DNA of 64,000 bases from the NCBI GenBank assembly GCA_028673005.1, contig CM054115.1, positions 55,910,407-55,974,406 of the forward strand, in the 5' to 3' direction. A program made the translations under genes and the position numbers. The stretch comes from Tanypteryx hageni. Lineage: Eukaryota; Arthropoda; Insecta; Odonata; Petaluridae. Positions 44,601 to 57,068 of the stretch are shown one piece after another (position 1 is the stretch's first letter; each line of letters begins with the position of its first letter). The notes under the pieces were generated by a model. The model searched no databases, was not told where the DNA came from, and worked only from the letters and a program-made list of their open reading frames with translations.

Positions 44601-44829
44601 GCCCGATAAAACGCGTTTTTGTACAGCCATTTTTTCTGATCCTTTTATTTTGGTAACATATCCGAATCCAAGAGAGAATAAGTAAGTGTGTATTTTTTCC
44701 GTGAGTTGGTATAAGTTCCCGTCGATGCTATGCGATTTTCCACCTAGAACCGAAGTGAAAATGGTTAGAAACGAGTCTTCAATCGCAAACAAATATTATT
44801 ATTGAAAAATAGTACCTATCAATCAGAAC
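41661..44829. other. Non-coding AT-rich interval
   Basis: No recognisable gene, RNA gene or transposon end over about 3.2 kb. The open frames at 42634, 43210 and 44439 have no recognisable motifs. Confidence 0.45.
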
Positions 44830-44942
44830 TCTCCGAAAACCATGAAATGATTGTGAAAATTCACACTGCTATCGGTAAATGACCGTTGCTGATGTAGGTG
44901 ATGTTTCCGAAGTTTTCACAACCATTTTATGGCTTTTGGAGA
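44830..44942. repeat. Imperfect inverted repeat, 31-bp arms
   Basis: TCTCCGAAAACCATGAAATG (44830-44849) and the following bases mirror the segment ending TTATGGCTTTTGGAGA (44912-44942), matching at about 26 of 31 positions around a ~50 bp loop. Its identity is unknown. Confidence 0.6.
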
Positions 44943-45075
44943 AATCCGATTTATCGATTTGATCTTAGCCATAAGACGAGCTTGATAATTCTTTGATTTG
45001 GAATATCATCTTGGCTAAAATAGCTTTTGTTTACCGTAATGAAAGAAACAAGAAATGCGTTTCACTGCTAAAGAG

Positions 45076-45404
45076 CAGGGCTCGGCAACTTTTTCTACAT
45101 GGCGGGCCACATTCATTGTTGTGAATGCTTCGGAGTGCCGCATTGGAATTCACAAGGACTTCGACGGGTCGGATGAGTGTTTACATTAAAAGTTACCTAG
45201 ACATTCTATTAGGAAATCTAATCAAAATAATTTACAAGCGTTAAAAGTAGTCCAGAAACAGTTTGGATAGCACAATTTTACTGAAAAATATGAAATTAAC
45301 TAAGCTAAATTCCACCGATCACGTTTTCATCATGGCTTCGGATGCCACATGAAGCGCTCTCAGGATCCGAATGCTGCCCGCGGGCCGTAGGTTACAGGTC
45401 CCTG
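45076..45404. mobile_element. hAT-type MITE, 329 bp
   Basis: Ends CAGGGCTCGGCAAC and, read inward from the right, CAGGGACCTGTAAC. The flanking 8-mers CTAAAGAG (45068-45075) and CTATAGAG (45405-45412) match at 7 of 8. GCGGGCCAC and GCCCGCGGGCC words near the ends match the style of the hAT elements at 7.2 and 34.2 kb. Confidence 0.8.
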
Positions 45405-45412
45405 CTATAGAG

Positions 45413-45935
45413 CTACGAAACGCACTGCCTTTTTAAAAATTGATTTTGTTTTCGAATCGATTACTCCACTAAAACTGGTATTGTTAATGTATTTTTACTT
45501 TTTCTGAATTGAAAGTTGCCTTCATAAACGAATCTAACATATCAATGGAAAATAATTAATGATAAAATTCCTAATACTTAAATTTTTATCTTTTACGTTT
45601 TGAATCTAGTTTGATGAAATTATAGGCATTAATATATGCGTAGTAAACAGCACTTAGCACTAAGCTATTAATACATTTTAAAATTTCCTTTAATGATCTA
45701 AAGATGATTTTACTTTGTTGATTAGGAAGTGGTAGAAATGGCTTATATTAACAAGATTGTTATAATTTCCATGGTGACTAGCCAGCAATTTATATTTTAC
45801 CAAGATCTGGAAATGTGTTGACTAAAAGTAAATTTTCAAACATGAATGACAATTATATTGCTTTCAGCACAACAAACAATGATTCCAATGAGGAAATTCC
45901 GCTTTCTTTGAATCGACAACCTACTAAATGATACG
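45413..45935. other. Non-coding AT-rich interval
   Basis: Nothing recognised. Confidence 0.5.
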
Positions 45936-45943
45936 GTAAAAAT

Positions 45944-46768
45944 TAGAGGTGGGACGAATCCAAAATTTTCTCGTATCCGAACCCGAATCTGAATCCTAAA
46001 TGGTTCTCGAATCTCACGAATCTCGAATCCTTCATATAAGAATAATAATATGAAGAAAAAAGAAAAAACGTTTACTTAAAATTAACAGTTTTTAATTAAA
46101 GCAAAATTTGAAATCTGCTTTTAAAGAAAAATAAATTTAAGAATACAGTTTTTTAAAATACACCTATATTAATTAAGAAGATACAAATGAAATTTTGTTA
46201 ATGAAGTACATAATTAAAACTCTTGAAGTTCATTTTCTCAACATAATTTGACAAAAATATTTGAGTATCATTTCAAATTTTTTACATTTTTCCAAAACCT
46301 TTTTAATTCAAAGCAAGTGTAGAGGGGGGAGGATTATTATAAACACTAAGCATGGAACACTAAATTCTATCCAGAAAATTAAGAAAAATCAAAAACCTGT
46401 TTATTTTAAAAGTTCATAAAAGTACTGAACACTGAACACTTTTAGGACAATCTAAAAGAGCAGAAATCATCAATGGAGATTTTTATTTAAGAAAACTAGC
46501 ATTCGAACTCGCTCTGGGTCGCCACGAGGTGATATTGGTGATCCGGGTATCACTGAAATTGCAACAATCGCGTTCTTTTTTAATAAACGATTCAATTGGA
46601 CGTCAATAAAACTAATCTTCCCAAAGTTTTGAGTTAAAATGCTTAACGGTTTTTTAGGTTAGGGTTCGAAACATTCGAATGATGAAAAAAGCGCGAAGAT
46701 TCGAATTTTCGAATCTCGAATCTTTTTCAAGATTCGCGGGATTCGAGGAATCGAATGTCCCATCCCTA
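45944..46768. mobile_element. hAT-type MITE, 825 bp, with perfect 8-bp target duplication
   Basis: Ends TAGAGGTGGGACGAATCC and, read inward from the right, TAGGGATGGGACATTCGATT. GTAAAAAT is duplicated exactly at 45936-45943 and 46769-46776. CGAATC/GATTCG words are clustered within ~90 bp of each end. The interior is AT-rich and non-coding. Confidence 0.85.
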
Positions 46769-46776
46769 GTAAAAAT

Positions 46777-48649
46777 GAAAAATAAAACAAACACACTTTG
46801 AAATAACTTTTAGAAACGTATTGAGTAGGAAATAGGTTTGAATCAGCCTATTTTTGCTGGTTAACAGAGAACTTAGTCAAGTGCCCACTTGAAAGCTTTA
46901 CAAGGGGATAGAGGGGAAACGAGTTAAATGGAGAATCGCCATAACGCGCACGCAAACGCTCGGGTTTAAGGGTAGTTACATCACTCCAGGGACCACTTCA
47001 CGCACACAGGTTTAGAGGATGTTGTTCCGCGTCGGGGGCCAAATCGTTGCCGACGCATGCAAATACGCAAGAAAACACTAGCTATAAACCGGTAAAACAT
47101 GGATGCCCATTTTGGCTCTTGCAATGTCTTCTTTAGTAGAAGAAATGATGACTGTTGATAATGTGGTCGGCCCGTAATAACCACCGAAGTTTGCTTTGTA
47201 GTCTCAAACACGTCCAAAACGATAGCAAATTATACACAAGCGAAAGCACTTTCATTTTCCAAAACGAACGCATTTCCATCGTCAGAGGCCAAGGCCCCGT
47301 TACATGCAACATTCACCGCTTCTGTTGACAGTCAAATACCGATCCCAACCGTCCCTGAGCATATTTTAACCAAGCGCAGCATACTTGCCCTTACCATAAA
47401 ATAATATAGCTCTAAATAATAATTAAAATTTATATTGACGATTAAGTCGTTGTTTTTACCTAATCTGCAGAAATGTAGCGTTTCCTTGTGTATAAGTGCG
47501 TCTATGCGGCCGACAGATCTATGGCTTGGAGTAGATTCCCGTAAGTGTATGCGTATGGAGTGCAGCCTAGAACTCGAGTGCGCCTTTGCGTTTAGCATAT
47601 GCGATACTTTTACATATTTAGAATTTAAAGTTATTCTACACTAAACAGTGGAAGATGAAAGGTGAAAAATCGGCTTTAGTTTGTGTAAAAAATGAAATCG
47701 CCTTTTTAATTTGCCTAATCATCGATTGATTTTATTTACCGAAAGTAACGTGTCTTTTCATTTGCTTTGTTAATCTGTCTGCGAGTCTGCTGGATGTATT
47801 TCAATGAAATGCGTGAAATAGCTTAAACAAAGCTTCGACATCACTGGAAAAACTAAAATTTGTTTATCCAATAAGGTAATTACATTAAAAAGTTGCAGGT
47901 CTAAACAAAAACATTTGTAGTTATTTAAATTTCGATTTTAAGTCCAGGTTCCTATTGCATATACCTGAAGTAGAATCTCATGCATTTTAGCGTTTTATCT
48001 TTGAAAATAGCGTAAATACCCGTAAAAAATGAACGTACATCAAATTCAATGTTTTTTCTATTTCTGTTTGGTTTTTAAATTGAGAGATAAAAATTGCTTG
48101 TGAAACAGAAAAATATTAAAATGAATCAACCAAATAGTCATATTTACAAATGCTACTAATGCGATGTTTCGTTCTCCTTCTCTCCTGTCTGCCCTCCTTC
48201 TTTCCCTCTTTTACAATACTACGTCATGAATACATCAACTTGGATTTCACAAGAGGTTAGTCGAGACAAAGATATTCTAAGTGAATTTTTATGCACAATT
48301 ATTTAAAAATGAGCTTACACAAATTCAAGTATATAAATGTAAATTAAAGAGAAGTTTTAATACTCTTTAGAGAAAATGCTTTTGAAGACAAATCGACCTT
48401 TTACTCGTTTTCCATTTAACTCAATTTAACGAATCGGACTCTGGCCGTTACCAAAAGTTCACCAAAACTCACTGAAATCGATCTATAATGCTAAAAAGTT
48501 GGCGGTTTTTAGCGAAACAGACAATAACAAATACAAACAGGAATCAAATGATGTATTAACGTTGTCATTTAAATATAAGAAAAATTACATATCTAGACAG
48601 TATCAATCGATAAGGACTGTCAATATTCACTACTATAGCATGTTCGTTT
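46777..48649. other. Non-coding interval
   Basis: A slightly CpG-richer patch at 46920-47300 and open frames at 46981-47217 and 47332-47598 have no recognisable motifs. No gene assigned. Confidence 0.4.
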
Positions 48650-48781
48650 ACTGGTGGCGGTGCGCAGAAGGCACTCTCACGTAAGGACGAGTCCGTCTTT
48701 GAGGCGGGACCGCCTATAGGGGAAGCCAAGTTTAGCCGTGAGCAAAAGCTGCGTGACCTATTCTCCGAACTATTAGTCTGA
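48650..48781 (+). pseudogene. Possible LTR-retrotransposon pol fragment
   Basis: A GC-rich frame ending at a TGA (48779-48781) reads FEAGPPIGEAKFSREQKLRD, which resembles the stretch between protease and reverse transcriptase in gypsy-type polyproteins. It stops abruptly and a Jockey-type fragment begins 9 bp later. The match is short, so the family is uncertain. Confidence 0.3.
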
Positions 48782-48790
48782 ACCTAAAAT

Positions 48791-49485
48791 GTGCTACTGC
48801 AGAAGTACGCGGCAGTTGAGAATCTGCAGTGCGCCGTCGACGATCTGGCCACCTGGTATCGTCGATGGCGCATTGCCGTCAACCCTTCCAAGACAGGAGC
48901 GGTCATCTTTCACCCTGGAAGGGGAGCGCCGCCTGGAGTCGACCTGTCGGTGATGGGGAGGTAATCCCCTGGAGCCAAGAGGTAACCTACCTTGGCGTCG
49001 TGTTGGACCGGAGGCTTCTTTGGAAGTCTAAGGTAGAAAGCGTCCGCCGCAAGGCACTCGGGGCTCTGATGAGACTTCGTCCCATCCTCAGCTCCCGTGC
49101 CTTGTCGGCCGACACACGGAGACGCCTATACCTGAGCTGCGTACGGCCTATCCTGACCTACCCAGCTCCGGTTTGGTCCGGAGTGTCCAAGACCTCCCTT
49201 TACTGGATCCAGGTCGTGCAGAACATCGCACTCCGGCTGATACTCGGTCGTACCCGATACGAAAGTGTCAGCCGGTTGCACGAAGACGGGAGCGTGGAAT
49301 CACTGGACGTCCTCTTGCCAAGGATGTCCAGGGAATTCTACGCGAAGGCGGCAGCCTCCCAGCACCGAGAGGTGAATGCGCTCGGCGAGATCCGGGCTAG
49401 GTGGTGGGACCGCTATAAGCGCCCCATCGCCAGCCTGGACTCGCAGGAATCCCTCCCTCCCAACAAGCGGCCTTGCTTGGAGTGA
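48791..49485 (+). pseudogene. Jockey/R1-type non-LTR reverse transcriptase, C-terminal part
   Basis: The frame starts in the RT domain after the catalytic box: NLQCAVDDLATWYRRWRIAV, NPSKTGAVIFHPG, then a one-base shift near 48957. WSQEVTYLGVVLDRRLLWKS (the typical YLGVxLDxxL block), RRLYLSCVRPILTYPAPVWS, VQNIALRLILGRTRY and a C-terminal tail to the TGA at 49483-49485 follow. Endonuclease and catalytic YADD are missing by 5' truncation. It is markedly GC-richer than its surroundings, with GC-ending codons, and its frame is otherwise intact, suggesting a fairly recent or imported insertion. No poly(A) tail or target duplication was identified. Confidence 0.85.
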
Positions 49486-52400
49486 GGGAAATTTTAGCTG
49501 CCCTCAAATAGTAGCCAATCGTCAAAAGAGCTAGTTTTTTTCGCTAATATCACCATTAAAAGCAAAGCTGGTAATGGTACCTGCCAGTACAAACACATGT
49601 ACTGGATCATATACAGCAACTGCTACTGCGCATGCCCATGACGTCGACTTTCCCCTTAAAGGTTTCCCTCCCATGTCTTTCCCTTCCCCTCTCACGCGTC
49701 GCTGACTGCCACCACTAAACAAACGAGAAATATCAAAATATAGTGTGGAAATAAAGAATTCATGTCGCTCCATTCAATGTGAGTTGTCATATTACCGGAA
49801 CTCAAATATGAAATTTTAGCGTCTTTATTGTATTTGGCAATGAGAAATCTTTAAGAATTCAGTTTGCTGATAGAATATTTGAATCATGTCGCTCTATAGG
49901 GCTGCCGACTTACTAAAATAAAATAATAATAAAAATCTCCTACTTATTTATACTGTATTTCTGGGATACAAAACGGTCCACTATTTAAAAATGTTACGCT
50001 GTTATTTTTGAATGAAATTAATCAACCACATGCATATAAGATAGAGGCTATGAAAGAGCATTGTCGACAATAGAATACATAGCAATATAGTGTTGTCCTG
50101 GCAATTTCAGCGACACTGCAAACCTCAGGAATCTTACAAGATACAGAACATACTGATAATAAAATACTTCGAAAAGGAACATGTTTTGAGTAAATACGTA
50201 TTAAGAAAGTGTATACAAATATACAGTAGGATGTGTCTAACAAGTATTTAAATGTAGAATTATAAAAAATCATAAACAAGTGGAGCGAATAACACAAATT
50301 TTGGAACCTGTTTACAAGTCTCATTAAATTGTTTTTAAATTATATTAATTAATTCCTCTTAGTGATATAATATTTCGAGTCAAATTCTCGGAGCGGCATA
50401 CTAAATTGGTTTTGAACTTTTTTCTAGTATGTACTTAATTCTCATTAGTCATACAACGTTTACATATATATTCTCAATGTAAAGCATTTGACAATACCTG
50501 TACTAATATTGAAGATTTTATATTCTTCACAAGATAAGTTTCGGTAAAAACGTGTGTACCTTTCACATGTATCGTTTTAACAGTAGATCATATTTGTCGT
50601 TTATTTCTATACATATCTGAATCAATTCTTCGGAAAATAATAATTATTGATCAGGAATATAATATATGCCAACATATCAACATTTGTATTGATTTATGAT
50701 GCTCATTAATTCTCTAAAGGCTAAATATCATACAATGATAGTGTTTCGATTACAACGTTTTATTTTCCTATGCTCGGAATGGTGAGTTTTTATATAGTAG
50801 TGAAAAACTTAGATTTTTTGCTATTTATAAAACTGAACTGTTTTGGTATTAAAAACATTAAGAGTTAACGTAAACTTAAAAGGGATGCATTTTTCGTTGC
50901 TTAGTAGAACATAAAAAAGAGATGATTTTGCATGAATAATTTTCTGTGTGGATCACAGGGTGTTTTCAAGATGTGAAGACGTAAAATGAAGGGGCATATC
51001 AACTGGAACTGTATGAAAGGAATTTATTTCGATATGTATTCCGGACGATTTCATCCCTGATGCAAACGATATATTCATGGAATAAAACTGGTGAGTAATT
51101 ACCTGCAAGCTGACAGTTCATAAGTAGATGAAGTGATAGATCACAGCAGTAGGACTAGGATCAGGAATAGGTGACCGGTTTAAATTTATTTATGCTAAAA
51201 TGAGCGTTTCTCTATTTTAATAGCAACATAAATTACAATAAATGATTTTGCATTCAGTAGTATGGTATAAAGACATAGTTGTATTTCAACAGAAGCATTA
51301 TGGCACCGTTTAAGTTAAACATTTTGATTTTGATTGTGAAAAGGAAATAACACGTAAAATAATAATTAATTTATACTAATTTTAATTTATAATAAATATT
51401 TTTTAGTAATTTCGGAAACGATTTTTAATACATTAAATTTTGATTTACGTGATAAATTTAGCAATTTGGGTCGAATAAAATGGGATCTTTCGCTTCTATT
51501 GTTGATTAAAATGGCAATTAGAAAGCAATGAATTGCTACATTTAATTTGTTTGGATATATTTTCATTCATGATAAAATCATGCTGTAAAACATTGCTTAA
51601 ACAATAGCATATAATAATTTGATAAATTTACATCAGTGACTGAAAAATGTATAAAAACTTGATTGTCCAGAAAACATGAAAAATGGAAAGTATCTTCAAT
51701 GAATAATCTACACCGAATCATGTAACTGATCTTCAGAACTTTTCGGCTTTCAAGTAGGGATGAAAGAAATTAAGAATTCAAATTTTCATGCAATCCTTGC
51801 ACTGCTTAGATTTCCATGCATGTTGCACCTTTTGTGGAAAATAGCGTATTTAATAAATGGCCTACTTAATAAATGGTGTATTCAATAAATAGAGTATTCT
51901 GTATATTTTTTTAAGTTCGGAGAAATTTTGATTTCTAATGCAAAAGACCAACGTAATAACCTGTAAATAAAAAAACTGATAACTAATGCCAGTTTTGCAT
52001 GCATTATAGAATTTAACGTAGATGGAGCGACCTATTAGGCAAAAATGACGTTGCTAGATTACTAAACTTCAGTTTTAAATGTTTGACCGAAATTTAAGCA
52101 AATGACTATTATCCATCTTTACAGAAGAAGTAAGCCGTATTCATAATAATCAATATATGTTTTTCTATGTTAACAAAAGAATACCCCTGATTTACTTTTA
52201 ATGCTGTTCGCTACCTTTATTGCTCAGTTAATTAACAAAGTTTTGATTTCATCGCATTTCGTGTTCTTATTCTAACGAAATCTAATAACTATTACAACAC
52301 AAAATTATATATACTCGGGAGCAGAGCTCTTCCAAAACAGTATTTGACTTACACGGGAAAATACAACTAATATGAAAAACACGTGAGATATTGATCATAA

Positions 52401-54040
52401 TATTCGTTCCTGAAATGTTTTAAATAAATATATAAGGAAAGAATTTCTTCGAAAATTTAAAAGAAATATTATTAAAAAAGAACTTATATATCGGCAAATG
52501 CCTGCGATGCTTTTCTTATGAGACAGAAAAAAACTTCATTCTAACTATGCTATGAGTTGGAGAAAATCTATATTATTCCTGTTGACTGTATGCATAGGAC
52601 AATTTCACAAAACTGGAGACACTACACGATATATGCATAACTGCCATAGATGTAGTACATTCTTAAATGCATATTATATTACTATAACTTGCTTCTGCAC
52701 TGAAAAAGTATTATTACTTAATAAACTAATACACCTACACCAGAACTTATGGGTCATGCATCAATTATGTTTTTAGAACTTCCCAACAGGATTACCTATA
52801 CGCCGGGGACTTAGAAAGAGCTAATAGTAGAGAGCGTACACGTAAAACCCATCTATCTAGAAGACGCACTGTTCCTTTTTATCTCTTTTCATAACAGCGC
52901 ACTTCTAGCATAGTCTTCATCACAAAAATTAAAAAATAGCACTCGCACTCGTGATTTCAGAATATGGTCGTTATACAACTAACATAACTCTGCAGAAATG
53001 CATTTCTCTAGCATATTTCCGCATTCCCACAAAAAGACTTATTTTCCTAATTCATTCACCATTTTTTTTTCGTCGAACAGGTTTGCATGCTGTCCCCAAC
53101 ATTCGACGGTGATCGGAGCAAATCAGGGTTGGGTTGAAGATCATGAGAAGGACATTGCGGGAAGAGAACTTCTCTTAGCCAGAAAAACCTCCTTGTTGAA
53201 AACTGTCCATCTCTTACCGGATTCCGTCTGAATACAAGTGAAGCTTCGGGATAATTACTCCAAGAATAGATTCGCAAAACATGCATCGCACCGAAACGTA
53301 TAACGTGCGCTGTTTTAATGAGCTCCATTTTTATTTGATATATTAAGGCATAAATACCCCGCCCGTGGAAAATCACTAAAATTCCAACCAAGAGACCATA
53401 GTTCTTCCTTATTTATTGCAGCCTAGCTTTTCACTTCCCATCTTAGTTCCAATAGCTTGTGAAAAATATCCATAAAAATAAAATTACGTCTTAAGAGGCT
53501 GGATAATGAATAGAGCGGGCCTATTCCGTTCGAATGAGGTTGTTAAATGGGATGACAGAGATGCACCCAATAAAGGATTTAATAAGTGGTTTAAAGCACT
53601 GTTAATGTCCTAGCTTTACCTAAATAAGTAAAAGTGGCTTCTTAAAAAAATAACGTGCGCTTGATGCTATAAAGTCAATATTTGTTATTAATATATTTAC
53701 ACATCGGTAAAAATGTACTAATAATTAACCGTTATATATCAATATATTATAGCTAACTCATGTCCTTAAAAGCGCATTTATTGCGCATTTAAATAGATGA
53801 ATATCCCGCTTAGGATACTATATATAAATATTCGATGACCGCAACCGACAGTACCCGAGTCAAGTTTGAATAATATCATGCTACATTCAGTCAATTATCC
53901 CAAAAATTTGACGAGAATCTCACCGCAAGTTATGTGTACTTAGGAAGCTTCAAAATACCTGAAAAAGCTTGTCGTTGAAGTAAAAATTTCAAAATCTGTG
54001 CTACGATAAAATGTTGGTGATTAGCGTAAAATGTGACTGC
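49486..54040. other. Long non-coding AT-rich interval
   Basis: The first ~250 bp (to about 49730) is moderately CpG-rich and may be Jockey 3' untranslated or host sequence. The rest is AT-rich with no recognised gene, RNA gene or transposon end. Confidence 0.45.
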
Positions 54041-54184
54041 AGTGTCGGATACACTCGAGTTTTCAAAAAGTGATAACCGTTTCTAGAGTGCAGTGCAGTG
54101 ATAGTTAAATCCGTGATTTACACCGTGAAATTTGAAAAGAAAGATCGCTAAAAGGAAGAGAATTAAGTTGTCGCCCTTTCAAAG
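54041..54184 (+). promoter_or_regulatory. Putative 5' untranslated region and start region of the 54.2 kb gene
   Basis: The 140 bp before the ATG at 54185 shows GAGTGCAGTGCAGTGATAGT (54087-54106), loosely like an arthropod initiator context, and an unbroken leader with no ATG in a good context close to the start. There is no TATA box at a fitting distance. This is inference from position only. Confidence 0.25.
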
Positions 54185-54507
54185 ATGGCGCACCAGTTTT
54201 GGTTCTCCTATCCCCCGCCCGGAGCTGGTGGTAGTAGTAGCAGCAGCAGCCAGCAGGGGAATCAGCAAGGCGGTCAGGGAGGGAGGGGCCAGACGGATGA
54301 AGAGAAGAAGGAGAAACAGGAAGCGGCCGAAAGGGCGAGGGCAGCGGAGGCGAGAGCCGAAGCGAGGGCAGAGGCCCGTGCCGAGGCCAGGCGGGAGATG
54401 AGGGAGCAGAGAGAGATGCAAAGAGAGAGGGAGCAGCAAGCCTTGCAGAGGGAACAGCGGCAGCAGCTGTATGGGGAGTGTCCGTCCTCCGCCTCTCTGC
54501 AGTCAAT
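54185..54507 (+). CDS. Probable first coding exon of a host gene, A/E/R/Q-rich protein, unidentified
   Basis: The ATG is in a good context (AAAGATGG) and opens a GC-rich frame of about 108 codons in AT-rich surroundings. The N-terminus MAHQFWFSYPPPGAGG is followed by a serine run, QQGNQQGGQGGRG, an acidic-basic stretch (TDEEKKEKQEAAERAR), an ARAEARAEARAEAR repeat and a Q/R/E-rich segment (REMQREREQQALQREQRQQ) likely to form a charged helix or coiled coil. The frame runs into TAA only inside GTAAGT at 54508, so the exon most likely ends at 54507, phase 2, and continues in downstream exons not seen here. It is not a transposon protein I recognise, and I cannot name the gene. Confidence 0.55.
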
Positions 54508-54513
54508 GTAAGT
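54508..54513 (+). other. Splice donor of the 54.2 kb exon
   Basis: AAT|GTAAGT matches the +1 to +6 donor consensus exactly. Without splicing the frame would stop at the TAA within it. The acceptor was not identified. Confidence 0.5.
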
Positions 54514-57004
54514 GACGCCAGCTGGCGGAACGAATCCCCGGGTTATAAAAATAACTTTAAATACGCCGTAGTAGAAAAAAACGCGCGGATGAGATTATTT
54601 AAGCATAATATGGAAAGAAAGAATGTGCGATTAGCCATTCGGAAAGAATTTGAAGAGGAAAAATATTCAAAGGGTAGAATAATTAATGCCCGTGTTGTAG
54701 GAAGAGATACGAACAAGTATGAATATACATAAGGTATTGTAAACTATTTTTATTAAATACGATATCGCGTCCTAGATAAATATGTAAACAGAAATAATTA
54801 AAATTAATTGTGAATAAAGCAAATAATTTTCCGGCGTTACTTCAATGAATATACAAATTAAAGGATATGAAAAGCAAATTAGTTAAATATTTAAATTATG
54901 GGAAAATTTTACTGACGTCCATAATGAAAGTTAAGTCACTGGAAATGTTGGTCCCAAAAGGAAACGTAATTGAAAACCAGCCAGCAGAATACAAACAAGA
55001 CAGAATAGAAAATGAAACAACCTCACTATGAAATTAATTATACCCATTACACAAAGCGCCACGTTACTTTCCTCGTATAATAAATTAGTCAAGGAGAATG
55101 TCTTTTTTGTAATATTTTGGGTAAATATTGTTTTGCAATAAGCCGCGAAAGATAACGTTGGATTTTTATTCCACATGGAATAAAATGATTCATAATTAAA
55201 AAATACTTGATAAAACAGTAAATTTTCCCACAATTTTAGGCTACTCAACGCTAGTTTTGCGGGACAATGAAAATCCGCACAAACGAGAAATTCGCCGGTC
55301 TAAAAAAGAGATCCCTGTGAAAAAATACATTTTGCGGGAAGTGAAAAATACGATGAGGAAAAAATAACTTAAAACCCTAGAAACTGCCAACAAGTTGGAA
55401 GTCGGCAGGAAAATGTGGAATTTCAAAGGAGAAAAAAATGGGAAACTAAGCGTTGCCGATGAGGAGCAAACATTCGACCTAACTTGTTTAAGGAGAGAAC
55501 GGACTATCCTAGTGGGCTTATTGCTCTAATATGATTACATAATAATTCTCATTATCGAATTGAGAATGAACTTTTTCAAAATTTCGGCACGATATGAAAC
55601 AATTGCGGAAGTGGGCATAAATGCTTAGGAATAGAAAGTGAGGTACAGTTATAGAAAATTATGAGCAAAATGATTCACTATCTTATATCTAGCATTTAAT
55701 AATTTTTTACCGACGTATTTCAAAGTTTTTTTACCGATTAAAACAAAGGAAAATTTATAATTTCAGTCCAAAAGCTTTTGAATTGAACGAAATTTCTACT
55801 TGACTAATTAACTATTACACGTTTTAAATATAACAGCCAAAGGCAATAAAGGTTGACATAGCATTTACAATTAAAAAGGAGTATATTTTTATTGGACTCT
55901 CTTTCTCTCTCACACAGTACCATTAGCATTTGCTTGCATCGTGTAAAATATGATAGTTATGCACAGGTTATAGCAGCGGTGGCGGAAACTATCGGCATAG
56001 CAACTGAGTCATCCGGCTTGTTTCCTATCATGCTATGCTGAATTAAATTAAATTACAATTATGGTAGAGTAATTATTTATGAGCGATTATGCATATGTGA
56101 CATGAATGTATTAAAAAGCGAATTTAAAGTATATTAAGATAGTTATTAATGTTATAAATATATATATACAAGTAATCGGTGCTTGCATACTGCAAGCATT
56201 GGTGCCCTATAATCACCACACCAAATTTCATTCTTCCTACTTGATGAGAATTATCGTAAATTAATTGACCAATATTCCGCAATGCTATTTACACAGGAAA
56301 AACTCAAATGCTGGAGTGGCTGGAGTCGAACCGAGTAATCCTACAGGAGTGGCCTCATATTATCCCTACTCATGACATCTACAAACCCTGAAAATTTCAG
56401 CGTAATATTCCTCTTAGTATTGTCTGCGCACCAAATATGCTTTCCCTTTGCTTTTAAATGTCACGGTCTGAGAGTGACGTCATGACACTAAGCTACTTTT
56501 CAGTTAGTGGTACTAAGCTCTCGGTCAGTTTCATTCACATGTAAAATAAATTCCCGAAGAAAAGCATTGTCTCGTAGTCATGACAGAAATATTGAGCCAT
56601 TGTTATAAATTGTATAAAATCCCATTTTTATGCAGTAAAAATCGAATAATTGGGCTAATTCGGCAAGGATTCGTGTTTTACTTTCAGAAAAAATAATTTT
56701 CATTCTTTTTCACGTCTTCTAATTTAGATCCGGGGTTTGTAGCTTAATTAAAAGTAATTAAAAAATGCAATTATAAAAAGCCTTGTACGGATTTAAATGG
56801 TTTTCTAATGGGACTTGAAAATGAACGTTTAGGGGTGTAAAAGACCCCGTTGTAATGGAAGATTTTGGAATTTTCGATTTTTTCTGATGGTTTCGGACTA
56901 ACACCAAGGTTCCCTCCTAATTTCAGCTCTGTGGAATATCTATAAACACCTTCGGTTTTATATCATTATTATATATAATATATCCTTCGTAAGAAGTAGC
57001 TATT

Positions 57005-57007
<3 letters not shown>
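54514..57007. other. Non-coding AT-rich interval, possibly intron
   Basis: If the 54.2 kb exon is real, this and probably the rest of the window is intron. No second exon could be recognised. Open frames at 54478, 54931 and 55241 lack motifs. Confidence 0.4.

Positions 57008-57066
<59 letters not shown>
57008..57066. repeat. (TA)n microsatellite
   Basis: About 29 uninterrupted TA units. Confidence 0.9.

Positions 57067-57068
<2 letters not shown>

Noticed and set aside
44439..44792. 117-codon minus-strand open frame
   Set aside because: No recognisable motif, no splice or start signals stronger than chance.
46981..47217. Minus-strand frame beside a GGCCCCCGAC-type motif, considered as an LTR-element primer binding site
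   Set aside because: No matching LTR pair or gag/pol sequence was found nearby.
54105..54506. Long minus-strand and other-frame open readings over the 54.2 kb exon (proline/serine/leucine-rich or arginine-rich)
   Set aside because: These are shadows of the GC-rich exon; only the plus-strand frame at 54185 has a good start context and ends at a splice donor.
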